A stretch of DNA of 64,000 nt from an uncultured Acidobacteriia bacterium (GCA_903875575.1 CAIQWJ010000049.1:20245-84244), one strand, 5' to 3'; shown: positions 35,285 through 43,970, numbered from the stretch's first letter. Translations and numbers: made by a program. The notes: generated by a model from the sequence alone, not told the origin.

Positions 35285-36439
35285 CTAATACTTCGGCACG
35301 CTCGGATCCACCGTATCGCTCCAGGCCGTGATCCCGCCCGCCATATTAATCACGTTCTTAAACCCAGACTGCTTCAGCAGATCCACGGCCTTCGCGCTGC
35401 GCCCACCCATCTTGCAATGCATCACATACGCAGCCGAAGGGTCCAGTTCGCCCAACCGGTTCGGCAGTTCGCCCAGCGGAATCAGCGTCGACCCCGGAAT
35501 CCGGCAAATCTGAAACTCATGCGGCTCACGCACGTCGATCAGCGTAAACTTATCGCCCCGATCCAGCTTCGCTTTCAACTCCACAGCGCTAATCTCGTTC
35601 ACAGGCGCAGCCTCCTCATGTTTTTGCGGAATCCCGCAGAACTGCTGATAATCGATCAGCTTCGTAATCGTCGGATGATCGCCGCACATCGGGCACTCCG
35701 GATCGCGCCGCAGTTTCAACTCGCGGAACTTCATCCCCAGAGCGTCATACAGCATCAAACGACCCACCAGCGGCTGTCCAATCCCCAGGATCAGCTTCAC
35801 AGTCTCCGTCGCCTGAACCAGGCCGATAATGCCAGGCAGAATCCCCAGCACCCCGCCCTCGGCACAGCTCGGCACCAGCCCCGGAGGTGGCGGTTCCGGA
35901 TACAGGCAGCGATAACACGGCCCGCCCGGATAAGCAAAAATGGTCGACTGCCCTTCAAACCGGAAGATCGACCCGTACACGTTCGGTTTGCCCAGCAGCA
36001 CGCACGCGTCGTTCACCAGATAGCGCGTCGGAAAATTGTCCGTGCCATCCACCACGTAGTCGTAGTCGTTCAGAATCTCCAGTGCATTCTCGCTCGAAAG
36101 CGCCGTCTCATGCCGGTCAATCTTCACGAACGGATTGATGTCCTGCATGCTCTCGATCGCGGAATCAATCTTCGGCTTGCCCACGTCCTTCGTCCCGTGA
36201 ATCACCTGCCGCTGCAGATTCGTATAATCCACCACGTCGAAATCCACCAGGCCGATGCGCCCAATGCCCGCAGCGGTGAGATACAGCGCCAGCGGCGCGC
36301 CCAACCCGCCCGTACCCACGAGCAGCACACTTGCCTTCTTCAGCTTCAACTGCCCTTCCATACCCACTTCGGGCATGATCAGATGGCGGCTGTAGCGCAG
36401 GATTTCGTCTTTAGATAAGGTGACTTCGTTAGAGGACAT
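35285..36439 (-). CDS. moeZ: MoeZ-type adenylyltransferase/sulfurtransferase
   Basis: The 384-residue protein activates the carrier C-terminus by adenylation and transfers sulfur. The ThiF/MoeB half (1-270) has the ATP loop GTGGLGAPL (43-51), zinc cysteines C175/C178 and C249/C252, and VVDGTDNFPTRY. The rhodanese half (280-384) has the active C342 in MHCKMGGRSAK. This fusion is the MoeZ type, as in Mycobacterium, where it serves the CysO pathway and molybdopterin synthesis. It is the last gene of the cysM-mec-cysO-moeZ unit. Confidence 0.93.
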   Translation of the reverse strand: MSSNEVTLSKDEILRYSRHLIMPEVGMEGQLKLKKASVLLVGTGGLGAPLALYLTAAGIGRIGLVDFDVVDYTNLQRQVIHGTKDVGKPKIDSAIESMQDINPFVKIDRHETALSSENALEILNDYDYVVDGTDNFPTRYLVNDACVLLGKPNVYGSIFRFEGQSTIFAYPGGPCYRCLYPEPPPPGLVPSCAEGGVLGILPGIIGLVQATETVKLILGIGQPLVGRLMLYDALGMKFRELKLRRDPECPMCGDHPTITKLIDYQQFCGIPQKHEEAAPVNEISAVELKAKLDRGDKFTLIDVREPHEFQICRIPGSTLIPLGELPNRLGELDPSAAYVMHCKMGGRSAKAVDLLKQSGFKNVINMAGGITAWSDTVDPSVPKY

Positions 36440-36458
36440 GGGCTCTCAATACCAAAAC

Positions 36459-36737
36459 TTAAATCAAACCGCCGGCAATACTCGGCACAATCGACAACGT
36501 ATCCGTCGCAGCCACAGACGTTGCGTCTTTCTGCAGGTACCGGATATCGTCGTCGTTCAGATAAACGTTGACGAAGCTCCGCAGCTTGCCTTCGTCGTTA
36601 TACAGCTGCTTCTTCAGGTTCGGAAAGCGCGTGGTGAGCGCGGCGAGCACTTCGCCAACGGTCGCTCCATCGGCTTCAACGGTGTCTAGCTTCTCCACAA
36701 ACTGGCGGAGGGGGGTCGGGATTAAGATTCGGGCCAT
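36459..36737 (-). CDS. cysO: CysO-type ubiquitin-like sulfur carrier with a Gly-Gly-Leu-Ile tail
   Basis: From the ATG at 36737 the carrier has 92 residues of the ThiS/MoaD beta-grasp fold (ARILIPTPLRQFVEKLD; TVGEVLAALTTRFPNLK; LSIVPSIAGG). Carriers normally end in Gly-Gly, whose carboxylate becomes a thiocarboxylate; here Gly89-Gly90 is followed by Leu91-Ile92. The Mec gene overlaps its start by 16 bases, and MoeZ follows, so trimming before activation is expected. Longer in-frame starts lie inside mec and are not credible. Confidence 0.9.
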   Translation of the reverse strand: MARILIPTPLRQFVEKLDTVEADGATVGEVLAALTTRFPNLKKQLYNDEGKLRSFVNVYLNDDDIRYLQKDATSVAATDTLSIVPSIAGGLI

Positions 36738-37159
36738 TGTAGTTCCTCTTTTTCTGCGTGTGTTTGTTCTGCGTTCGGCAGCCAGCTGTTCGCATGGTGA
36801 TATTGACCCTTCTGGATCGACAGCACGATAAACGAATACCACGGGCAGGAATTCTTCAGATCGGTCTCGGAAAAATAAGCGTCGCAATCCGGGTGCGAAT
36901 GGTAAATGCCGATCAGGTCCATTTTAAGCTCGCGCGCCTGCCGGTCCGCGCGCAGCAGATCCTCAGGGCGCAGTTCGTAACGCGCCGCCTGCGGCCCGGC
37001 CGAAGCATTGTCCAACGCGAGCGCATGAATCACGGTCTTCACGTCGCCGTCAGGTCCGGAAACAATGGTCCCAATCATGGCTCCGCAGCATTCGTTCGGA
37101 TAAGTCGCCTGCGCGTGGTTCACCATCTCGCGCCAGGGTTTTCTTTCAACGGTAATCAT
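36722..37159 (-). CDS. mec: Mec-type JAMM metalloprotease
   Basis: The 145-residue protein is an M67 zinc hydrolase that, in Mycobacterium tuberculosis, releases cysteine from the CysO-cysteine adduct. The JAMM motif is complete: E23 in YPNECCGAMIG, then H87-S-H89, S97 and D100 in HSHPDCDAYFSETD. It begins one base after the cysM stop and overlaps cysO. If the carrier ends in extra residues, this enzyme may also do the first trimming step. Confidence 0.92.
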   Translation of the reverse strand: MITVERKPWREMVNHAQATYPNECCGAMIGTIVSGPDGDVKTVIHALALDNASAGPQAARYELRPEDLLRADRQARELKMDLIGIYHSHPDCDAYFSETDLKNSCPWYSFIVLSIQKGQYHHANSWLPNAEQTHAEKEELQWPES

Positions 37160-37160
37160 C

Positions 37161-38102
37161 TTATTCTTCGTCCCAGAAATGCTCGCTCAGATACTTGTCG
37201 GCACCGTCGCAGAGCACCGTCACAATTACGCCGCTCTTGCCTTCTGCATGAAGCTGCCGCGCCAGTTGCACGGCGGCCTGCACGTTGCCGCCCGCCGAAA
37301 TCCCCACCAATATACCTTCCGTTTTGGCGAGATGCCGCACCATGCGGTATGCATGTTCGGTCTCAATTTCAATTTCACGATCCGCCAGCGCCGGATCGTA
37401 GATGCGCGGCACAATCGCCGTCGCCATATGCTTTGTGCCTTCAATCCCGTGGAAGCCCGTGGAAGGCTGCGCCGAAATACACTGCACGCCAGGCACGTCC
37501 TGCTTCAGGCGCCGGCTGGTTCCCATAAACGTGCCGCTCGTGCCTAACAGTGCCACGAAATGCGTCACGCGGCCTTCCGTCTGCGCGATGATCTCCGGCC
37601 CGGTCGAATTGAAATGCGCCTGCCAGTTTGCATCGTTCCCATACTGATCCGGATAGAAGAAACTGCCCGGGTTCATCGCGTACAACTCGCGCACCCGCCG
37701 GATCGCGCCATCCGAACCCTCGCCCGGATCCGTCAAAATCAATTCCGCGCCATAAGCCTTCAGAATGCGCTTTCGCTCCGGCGACGCATTCTGCGGCAAA
37801 CACAGCTTCACCTTATAGCCGCGCACCGCGCCAATCATGGCATACGCAATGCCCGTATTCCCGCTTGTGGAATCGATCAGGATCTTATCGCGCGTCAGTT
37901 TCCCGGAGCGCTCGCCCTCCCGAATCATATTCAGCGCCGCGCGGTCCTTAACTGACCCGCCCGGATTGAAATACTCGGCCTTCCCATAGATCTCAACGCC
38001 CGGAAACGCACTGTCCACCTTGGCCAGCCGAAGCAGCGGAGTGTTGCCAATCTGGCTGATAACGTCATGCGCCATGGGAAGCGCGTGTGCAGCGGTGCTC
38101 AT
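37161..38102 (-). CDS. cysM: CysM-type cysteine synthase
   Basis: The 313-residue PLP enzyme is first in the operon. The Schiff-base lysine is K52 in NPGGSVKDRAA, the PLP-phosphate loop TSGNTGIAYA at 79-88, and ALLGTSGTFMGTS near 180. CysM enzymes in this setting join CysO-thiocarboxylate to O-phosphoserine. Its neighbours mec, cysO and moeZ match the mycobacterial operon, so the CysM name is supported by context. A divergent GT9 gene starts about 85 bases away. Confidence 0.93.
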   Translation of the reverse strand: MSTAAHALPMAHDVISQIGNTPLLRLAKVDSAFPGVEIYGKAEYFNPGGSVKDRAALNMIREGERSGKLTRDKILIDSTSGNTGIAYAMIGAVRGYKVKLCLPQNASPERKRILKAYGAELILTDPGEGSDGAIRRVRELYAMNPGSFFYPDQYGNDANWQAHFNSTGPEIIAQTEGRVTHFVALLGTSGTFMGTSRRLKQDVPGVQCISAQPSTGFHGIEGTKHMATAIVPRIYDPALADREIEIETEHAYRMVRHLAKTEGILVGISAGGNVQAAVQLARQLHAEGKSGVIVTVLCDGADKYLSEHFWDEE

Positions 38103-38129
38103 TGTGGCCGGGAGTTCCTGAAGTGAATC

Positions 38130-38142
38130 TGGACTATGTCCA
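38130..38142. promoter_or_regulatory. Short palindrome between cysM and GT9 gene
   Basis: TGGACTATGTCCA is a perfect palindrome of 5-bp arms with a three-base centre, in the gap between the divergent cysM and glycosyltransferase genes. It could be an operator for cysteine regulation, but no regulator gene is next to it. Confidence 0.35.
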
Positions 38143-38188
38143 TCTTACAATAGGTGATTCATTACGGCCGCGTTTAGATTCATCATTT

Positions 38189-38953
38189 ATGGCGAAGCGC
38201 TTACTCATCCGGCCGGGCGCGATTGGCGACTTCATCGTCAGCCTCCCGGCCCTCGAATCTCTCCGGTCTGACGACACCGAAGTCTGGTGCGCCAGCCCCA
38301 ACGTGCCACTCGCCCGCTTTGCCGACCGAGCCCTCTCCCTTGCCAACTCCGGCCTCGACCGCCTCGGCATCACCCACGCCGACGACGTCATCGAACGCCT
38401 CCGCGCCTTTGACGACATCATCTCCTGGTACGGCACCAACCGCCCAGAATTCCGTCAGTTCGTCGCGGATCTGAACCTTCCGTTCCGATTCCTGCCTGCG
38501 CTACCCGACAACTCTCGCCACGCCGTCGACTTCTACAACCACCAGGCCCGCGAACTCGGAGCCAACCCGCACCTCACCCCAGCCATCGATTGTCCGGAAG
38601 TACCCAGAACCTTCGCGGCAATCCATCCCTTCGCCAGTTCTCCAGCGAAACGAGCCCCCATGGAAGTTTTCGAAGCGGCAGCAAAGAAGCTATCCGAAAC
38701 CATGCCGGTACACTGGCTCTGCGGCCCGGAAGAAGACCTCCCAGGCGCAGTCCGCTTCCCGGATCTCTACGCACTTGCCTGCTGGCTGCGTGGTGCCCGC
38801 ATCTTCGTAGGCAATGACTCCGGCATTTCCCACCTCGCCGCAGCAGTCCGAACTCCGGTACTGGCCCTTTTCACCACCACCAACCCCAAAATCTGGTCTC
38901 CGAGGGGCATCGCTGTGGACACAGTCCGAAGCGCCGCAAAAGCAGACCGCTGA
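38189..38953 (+). CDS. GT9-like glycosyltransferase (second)
   Basis: The 254-residue protein (ATG at 38189; the frame is open upstream but MAKRLLIRPGAIGDFIVSL is a standard start) has the GT9 heptosyltransferase pattern, including IFVGNDSGISHLAAAVRTPV near the C-terminus. It is shorter than typical heptosyltransferases (about 320), with a reduced N-terminal domain, so activity may differ. It stands alone between cysM and the TonB receptor. Confidence 0.83.
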   Translation: MAKRLLIRPGAIGDFIVSLPALESLRSDDTEVWCASPNVPLARFADRALSLANSGLDRLGITHADDVIERLRAFDDIISWYGTNRPEFRQFVADLNLPFRFLPALPDNSRHAVDFYNHQARELGANPHLTPAIDCPEVPRTFAAIHPFASSPAKRAPMEVFEAAAKKLSETMPVHWLCGPEEDLPGAVRFPDLYALACWLRGARIFVGNDSGISHLAAAVRTPVLALFTTTNPKIWSPRGIAVDTVRSAAKADR

Positions 38954-38968
38954 TGGCTGACCGCTCCC

Positions 38969-41503
38969 TCAGAACAACACTTCAAAATCAAACCGGTACC
39001 GCCGATGATAATTCCCGAAGAACACCCCATACTGCGGATCCGCCACATTACTGTGCAGTGCCAGAGCGTTGAAGTGATTCGTGATGTTGTAGCCAGTCAC
39101 CGACAGCCGCACCGTGTACTTCGTCGAAACCTTGAAATCCCGCATCAGCCGCGCATCTGCGGAAAAAAACTTCGGAAACCGCGACGAATTCGGTATCCCC
39201 ACGTAGTTCTGCAAAACATCCATCGACGTGTAGGGAAACCCATTGCGATACTCCACCGTCGGATAAATTTCGAACCGCTGAAACGGTATCTTCAAATGCC
39301 CCCACATCAAAAACCGATTCGGCAGATCGCCTTCCAGATTTGAGTAAACGCTCGGCCGGACGAACGGCACCGCATAATTTCCCACATACGCGTCGAAAAC
39401 ATTCTGGTCGCCTTCCGCCCGGCTATGGACGTAGGAAAACACCAACTGCTGTTCTTTCTCCAGCGTCAGCTTCGCCGTAATCTCCGCCTGTCGGTATCTC
39501 GAATTGCCGGTACCGTCCAGCACGATCTCGTTCGTCGTTCCCAATAAGTCCGGATGCAGTACGATCAGCCCAACCGATCGGTTATCGGTATACACAGCAC
39601 GCATCCGAAAACGTTTCGAAAAACTGTGCTCCAGTTGCCCGTTCCACGTCACCCCGCGCGGCGAAAAGTCTCCCGCCACGCGCTCCCCCTTGACCAAAAA
39701 CGATTTCGGTCCCGTGGCGCTGCCAATCACATTGTCATAGGTCTTCGGTACTCCAATTAAGCTTCCATCCGGGGCGTACTTCCTGATCGTCCGGATCGGA
39801 TACCGGCTGAAGGCGTAAACGTCCAGCGGAATATGGTCGTAAAACTGCCCGTACCCGGCGCGGAATACCGTCCGCTGATTTGCAAACGGACTCCATGAAA
39901 TCCCCGCCCGCGGGGCAATCCTCAGGCTCTCCGCCAGCCTCTGATGCTCTATACGCAACCCCAGATCCGCCGATACTTTCGAATTGAAGGTCCAATGATC
40001 CTGCACATACGCGGTAAACTCAAGATCGTTGCGCTTGTACGGACCCTGGTTGGTGAAGTCGATTCGCTCCAGCAGCAACCCGGCGGCGTTCCGGACTTCT
40101 ACCGGCTGATAGCTGAACACCCCATGATCCGTCGAGACCGTCAGTGACGTCCCCGCCTTGATCTGATGCGCCCCCCGCCACCGCACCGGCTTCGGCGACC
40201 ACACCTCGAGCCATTCCCTTCGAAACGCATCCCGCGACTGCACACCAAAATAGTTGCCGCGATTCCCCTGCGGCATCATGATTTCATCGCCCGGCCCCTG
40301 CGCCCCAATCCAGGTATGGAAACGCTGGTATGCCAGTGACGTATCGAGCGTCCCGCCCCATAGCCCCAGATGATGCGCCATGGTTCCCGCATACGCCGCC
40401 TGCGCGTAACTTGGCGAGACACTCTCCGGATTGAAAAAATCCGGGTTGACGAAATTCGTGTGTTCCGGGTTGAAGTGAAAAGTCGCGTTGATGATCTGCC
40501 GCGGCGAAAGCAGATAGTCAATCTGGGTGAAAGAATTCACCCGCTCGTGTTTTGAAATGTTGTGCGGAAATGGCAGCGTCCGGTTCGGCGTCTTGTCCAG
40601 AAAATACTGCAATGCCGAAATCACAAAGAGCTTATTCGCTATCACGGGCCCGCCTGCAACCACATGCGGCGTCCAGTTGGATATTCCACGCATGTGGTAA
40701 CTGCGAATCCGGAAGTCCGGAAACGGATCGTTCAGATCGTAATGCCACTTATCGCCGCCCCGCCGCGTTTCCACTGCGATCACGCTCTGCGTGAACCGCC
40801 CGTACTGTGCCAGAAACGGCGTGTTCAGAACGTTCAGCGATTCAATCGAATCCACCGGCACGGTCTGTCCGAACTTCCCCGTGGCCGGATCCGTCACGTC
40901 GCTCTCATTCACCACGAGCGAACTCCGCTGCTCGCCCGATCCATCCAGCTTCAACTCCCCGTTCGGCGACCGCACCACCCCAGGCACCAGCGGCAGCGCG
41001 TCCGCCACCGTCGCCGGATTCGACGGCAGATTCTTCACGTCCGATGGATGCAGTTCGTAGTTCTGTGACGAACTCTGGTCCACCGGCGCGTCCAGCGTGC
41101 CTTTGACATCAACGCTCGAACGGCTCGTCTGAGGATTCATCGTTACCGTGATTTCGCCGGACGCGTCACCCTTAACTTCGATGGTGACCAGACTGTCTTC
41201 AAAGCCTTCCTTCGTGGCCTTGACCGTCCATGTTCCGCAGGGAATCTTCTCGAATTCCGCCAGCCCCGAAGCCTGCGATTGCTGCGAATCCACCTGAACC
41301 GCGTCGCTGCCGATCCGCACCTTCGCATCGAAAATCGCCGCTTCCTGCGAATCTTTGACCAATACCCGAAGATCGCCCGGCAGGCAGACTTGCGCACTGG
41401 CCGACGCGCAGCAACCCAGCACCAGCAAGACCCCCAGCGCCCGGCCGGGGATTGCTATCGAGGGAAGCGTCACTTTTTGCAGTCGATTCGTCACCCAGGG
41501 CAT
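38969..41503 (-). CDS. TonB-dependent receptor with carboxypeptidase-regulatory N-terminus
   Basis: The 844-residue outer-membrane protein has a signal peptide (GRALGVLLVLGCCASASA), a carboxypeptidase-regulatory beta-sandwich (about 40-110, DLRVLVKDSQEA), a plug-like domain with NLPSNPATVADALPLVPGVV, and a 22-strand-type barrel ending in an aromatic residue (FEVLF). Acidobacteria use such receptors to take up polymers or siderophores. No SusD-like partner or TonB gene is near, so its substrate cannot be named. A second Oar-like receptor fragment opens the window. Confidence 0.88.
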   Translation of the reverse strand: MPWVTNRLQKVTLPSIAIPGRALGVLLVLGCCASASAQVCLPGDLRVLVKDSQEAAIFDAKVRIGSDAVQVDSQQSQASGLAEFEKIPCGTWTVKATKEGFEDSLVTIEVKGDASGEITVTMNPQTSRSSVDVKGTLDAPVDQSSSQNYELHPSDVKNLPSNPATVADALPLVPGVVRSPNGELKLDGSGEQRSSLVVNESDVTDPATGKFGQTVPVDSIESLNVLNTPFLAQYGRFTQSVIAVETRRGGDKWHYDLNDPFPDFRIRSYHMRGISNWTPHVVAGGPVIANKLFVISALQYFLDKTPNRTLPFPHNISKHERVNSFTQIDYLLSPRQIINATFHFNPEHTNFVNPDFFNPESVSPSYAQAAYAGTMAHHLGLWGGTLDTSLAYQRFHTWIGAQGPGDEIMMPQGNRGNYFGVQSRDAFRREWLEVWSPKPVRWRGAHQIKAGTSLTVSTDHGVFSYQPVEVRNAAGLLLERIDFTNQGPYKRNDLEFTAYVQDHWTFNSKVSADLGLRIEHQRLAESLRIAPRAGISWSPFANQRTVFRAGYGQFYDHIPLDVYAFSRYPIRTIRKYAPDGSLIGVPKTYDNVIGSATGPKSFLVKGERVAGDFSPRGVTWNGQLEHSFSKRFRMRAVYTDNRSVGLIVLHPDLLGTTNEIVLDGTGNSRYRQAEITAKLTLEKEQQLVFSYVHSRAEGDQNVFDAYVGNYAVPFVRPSVYSNLEGDLPNRFLMWGHLKIPFQRFEIYPTVEYRNGFPYTSMDVLQNYVGIPNSSRFPKFFSADARLMRDFKVSTKYTVRLSVTGYNITNHFNALALHSNVADPQYGVFFGNYHRRYRFDFEVLF

Positions 41504-41644
41504 TCCCTATTATTGACTGGCCCCGGTACTGCCACGTTACATATCTTGACAATTGTGTTTCAGGCCATTGAAAAGACAGGCCCAATCAGCCGCCGCCCGA
41601 CACCGAAGGTACTCCCCTGAACAGTCAACGTTCTGTGTTCTAAC

Positions 41645-41662
41645 TTTTGTTAACTAACAAAA
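41645..41662. promoter_or_regulatory. 18-bp palindrome TTTTGTTAACTAACAAAA
   Basis: Two 8-bp arms (TTTTGTTA and TAACAAAA) with a two-base centre form a perfect palindrome about 48 bases before the prepilin peptidase start, upstream of a TATACT (41693-41698). It is likely an operator or an activator site. Confidence 0.5.
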
Positions 41663-41692
41663 TACAGGAGTTCGGAAACTTGCAAACCGGGC

Positions 41693-41698
41693 TATACT
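41693..41698 (+). promoter_or_regulatory. TATACT -10-like element
   Basis: TATACT lies 12 bases before the ATG of the prepilin peptidase gene; no good -35 is at the expected position, so an activator or the upstream palindrome may be needed. It would give a very short leader. Confidence 0.4.
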
Positions 41699-41710
41699 CA
41701 TTTTGCAACG

Positions 41711-42274
41711 ATGCTTACACAGCCCACGCTCGCGGGAGCCACACAGGTCCTGCTTACATTACTGACCCTGGTGGCTGCGGGTTTTGATATCCGCTACCGC
41801 CGCATACCCAACTGGCTGGTGCTGGTGGGCATCTTGACAGGTTTCCTCTGGAACCTCTATTCCTCCGGCTGGTCCGGACTCGGCCATGCGGCTGCCGGGT
41901 TCGGACTTGGCTTCGCCCTCTACTTCCCGCTCTACCTTCTGCGGGCCCGCGGCGCCGGAGACGTCAAGCTTCTCGCTGCCGCCGGTGCCATTGTCGGCCC
42001 CGGCAACTGCTTCTGGGTCTTCCTGCTCACGGCAGTCCTTGGCGGCGCGATCGCCATGGTCTGGCTGATGGTTCGCGGACGGGTTCGCCACACCTTCTTC
42101 AATCTGTCCTGGATTATCAGTGATCTGACGAAACTGCGCGCCCCCTACCAGAACAACGCCGAACTCGACGTCACCACCAACAAAGGAATGCGGCTGCCTC
42201 ACGGAGCCATGATCGCAGTCGGAGCCGCTGCTCTGATTCTAATGGTTCACTTCAGAATCAGGGTCGGTGCCTGA
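41711..42274 (+). CDS. cpaA: CpaA/TadV-type prepilin peptidase
   Basis: The 187-residue membrane protein is an A24 aspartyl protease with the two catalytic aspartates D26 (FDIRYRRIPN) and D84 (GAGDVKLL), as in TadV/CpaA. It lacks the N-terminal methylase domain of PilD. Such enzymes trim Flp prepilins for Tad pili. No other tad/cpa genes are nearby, so it may process pilins encoded elsewhere. The stop overlaps the next gene by one base. Confidence 0.9.
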   Translation: MLTQPTLAGATQVLLTLLTLVAAGFDIRYRRIPNWLVLVGILTGFLWNLYSSGWSGLGHAAAGFGLGFALYFPLYLLRARGAGDVKLLAAAGAIVGPGNCFWVFLLTAVLGGAIAMVWLMVRGRVRHTFFNLSWIISDLTKLRAPYQNNAELDVTTNKGMRLPHGAMIAVGAAALILMVHFRIRVGA

Positions 42275-42567
42275 TGCTGATCATGCAGGTGTTCGTCTAC
42301 TTGCAGCTGCTGGATTTTCTGACAACCATGGTAGGCTTCCGGCTCGGGGCCAGCGAGGAAAGTCCATTCATCGCCCATCTCATCCACTCCACGTCGCCTG
42401 CCATCGGAGTCGGAGTCTCCAAACTCGTCGGCCTCGGCATCGGTGCCATCTGCATTATGACGAACCGCATTCGCATTCTCTCGGTAGCGAATTACTGGTA
42501 TGCCGGCCTTGTCGTTTGGAACCTCGCCATGATTCTCGTCTCTGGCAGAACCCACATGCACCCGTAA
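42274..42567 (+). CDS. Small DUF5658-like membrane protein
   Basis: The 97-residue protein, coupled to cpaA by a TGATG overlap, has three hydrophobic segments. The first starts QLLDFLTTMVGFRLGA and ends in ESPFI, the pattern of small DUF5658-like membrane proteins. Its function is unknown; coupling suggests an accessory to the prepilin peptidase. Confidence 0.75.
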   Translation: MLIMQVFVYLQLLDFLTTMVGFRLGASEESPFIAHLIHSTSPAIGVGVSKLVGLGIGAICIMTNRIRILSVANYWYAGLVVWNLAMILVSGRTHMHP

Positions 42568-42941
42568 TCTGAGCCGCTCGTGCCTGCCAGCCATGCCGGT
42601 CAGGACCCGGGCACTACACCCTTCAGTCACCACACTGCCCGTCTTCTCTGACGCACTTGCCTCCTTCCTTGGGCGAACGACCGGCACGCCGGTCTCGACG
42701 TGCGGAAGCTTGCCCTGGGCTTTTCGCGCGCAGAACCGCGCCAGCAGACTTGATCGGGCGCTTACCGAAAACTGCAGCCTGAACCGAGTCTGATGCTCGT
42801 GCAGCGGACGCCGCAATCGAGATGTCCGGCCCGTCAAATTGTCTCTTAGTCGGTGCATTGGGGTCTGTGCATTGGGTTGATTCCATCGAATGCTCCGGGC
42901 CCTGCGCCGGGACGCAGAAACGGCGTATATTGGGATTCATC
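42568..42941. other. Intergenic region with a short direct repeat
   Basis: I see no supportable gene here. Overlapping open frames on both strands look like shadows or decayed sequence. TGCATTGGG occurs twice, at 42854-42862 and 42868-42876 (period 14), and a TATATT at 42926-42931 lies 10 bases before the next gene, so the right part is probably its promoter region. Confidence 0.5.
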
Positions 42942-43775
42942 ATGATGACTCGCAGATCGATTCTTGGCGCAGCCGTGGCGGCCGGTCTTCTTCGCGCTGG
43001 CAACGAACGGCTTCGCATTGGTATTACGGACTGGAATCTCAGGTTGACCGCGAATCCGGAGGCCGTCCGCCTTGCCGCGCGGCTTGGTTTCGATGGGATA
43101 CAGATGTCTTTCGGCCAGAAACTGATTGACGGACGACTACCCACCGACGATCCCGCCATCATTGCCAGTTACCTGAAGCTCTCCGCCGAAGCGGGCATTC
43201 CCATCGACGGCACCTGCGTCGACATGCTGCATGTGAACGGTCTGAAGAGCGACAAACTCGCGGTTCGATGGGTGGCCGATTCCATCCGCCTGACCGCAGC
43301 ACTCAGGACCCAGGTGCTGCTGCTGCCGTTCTTCAGCAGGAACGCCCTCAAGACGGAGGAAGAACGGAACTACGTCGGCGACGTGCTTCGCGAACTGGCG
43401 GTGGAAGCGAAGAAGGTCGGAGTGGTGCTGGGGCTGGAAGATGAAAACTCCGCTGAGGAAAACGTTCGCATTATGGATCGCGCGAGGGCGGACAACGTTC
43501 TGGTCTATTACGACGTGGGGAACTCCACGAATATCGGCGGTTACGACGTGGTGAAGGAGCTTCGCTGGCTGGGCAAAGACCGCATTTGCCAGCTCCATCT
43601 GAAGGACAAGCCGGTGTTTCTGGGGGAGGGGAAGATTCAGTTCGCACTGATTCTACAGGCAATCCGGGATATTGGATTCGCCGGCTTTGCGAATCTGGAA
43701 ACGGATTCGCGGCCTGGTTTTCTGGAAGACGATATGCGGCGGAATCTGGCTTACATCAAAAACTACATGTCGTAA
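42942..43775 (+). CDS. Tat-exported TIM-barrel (xylose isomerase-like)
   Basis: The 277-residue protein has a twin-arginine-type signal (MTRRSILGAAVAAGLL), then a xylose-isomerase/AP-endonuclease-2-like barrel. Likely metal ligands are in VLGLEDENSAEEN, YYDVGNSTNIGG, ICQLHLKDKP and FANLETDSRPG. It would isomerise or epimerise a sugar or polyol derivative. Start at the first of two ATGs (42942, 42945). A related exported protein lies 2.2 kb further on, across the insertion sequence. Confidence 0.83.
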   Translation: MMTRRSILGAAVAAGLLRAGNERLRIGITDWNLRLTANPEAVRLAARLGFDGIQMSFGQKLIDGRLPTDDPAIIASYLKLSAEAGIPIDGTCVDMLHVNGLKSDKLAVRWVADSIRLTAALRTQVLLLPFFSRNALKTEEERNYVGDVLRELAVEAKKVGVVLGLEDENSAEENVRIMDRARADNVLVYYDVGNSTNIGGYDVVKELRWLGKDRICQLHLKDKPVFLGEGKIQFALILQAIRDIGFAGFANLETDSRPGFLEDDMRRNLAYIKNYMS

Positions 43776-43807
43776 CGGTAAACCGTCCGCTTAATCGGGA
43801 TGGGCTT

Positions 43808-43946
43808 ATGTCAAGCATCCGTGTCAACCGTGAATCGGCAGATGCCGTGAACGTATCGCAACCGCATTTGATCCCTCCCTACATGGAGGCGGCGGGGCCA
43901 ACGCAGATTCTGCGCTCATACCGATTCGGGGTCAAAGCGGACCAGC
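43808..43946 (+). pseudogene. 5' part of a small ORF split by an insertion sequence
   Basis: Starting ATG at 43808, 46 codons read into the target-site copy that flanks the insertion sequence. Joining across the element (43946 to 45798) continues in frame for nine codons and a stop at 45826, giving a 56-residue peptide (…FGVKADQ then PSDLFDFKW). No family is recognised. Whether the ancestral ORF was a real gene is unknown. Confidence 0.5.
43938..43946. repeat. Target-site duplication, left copy
   Basis: CGGACCAGC directly precedes the insertion sequence; the identical 9-mer follows it at 45789-45797. Depending on where the terminal repeat is said to start, the duplication is 8 or 9 bases. 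Confidence 0.8.
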
Positions 43947-43970
43947 GGGTGCGCGACATGGAAGTGGAAG

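Noticed and set aside
42593..42793. 66-codon plus-strand frame in the gap after the DUF5658-like gene
   Set aside because: No ribosome-binding site or motif; overlapping frames on the other strand look equally plausible, so none is supported.
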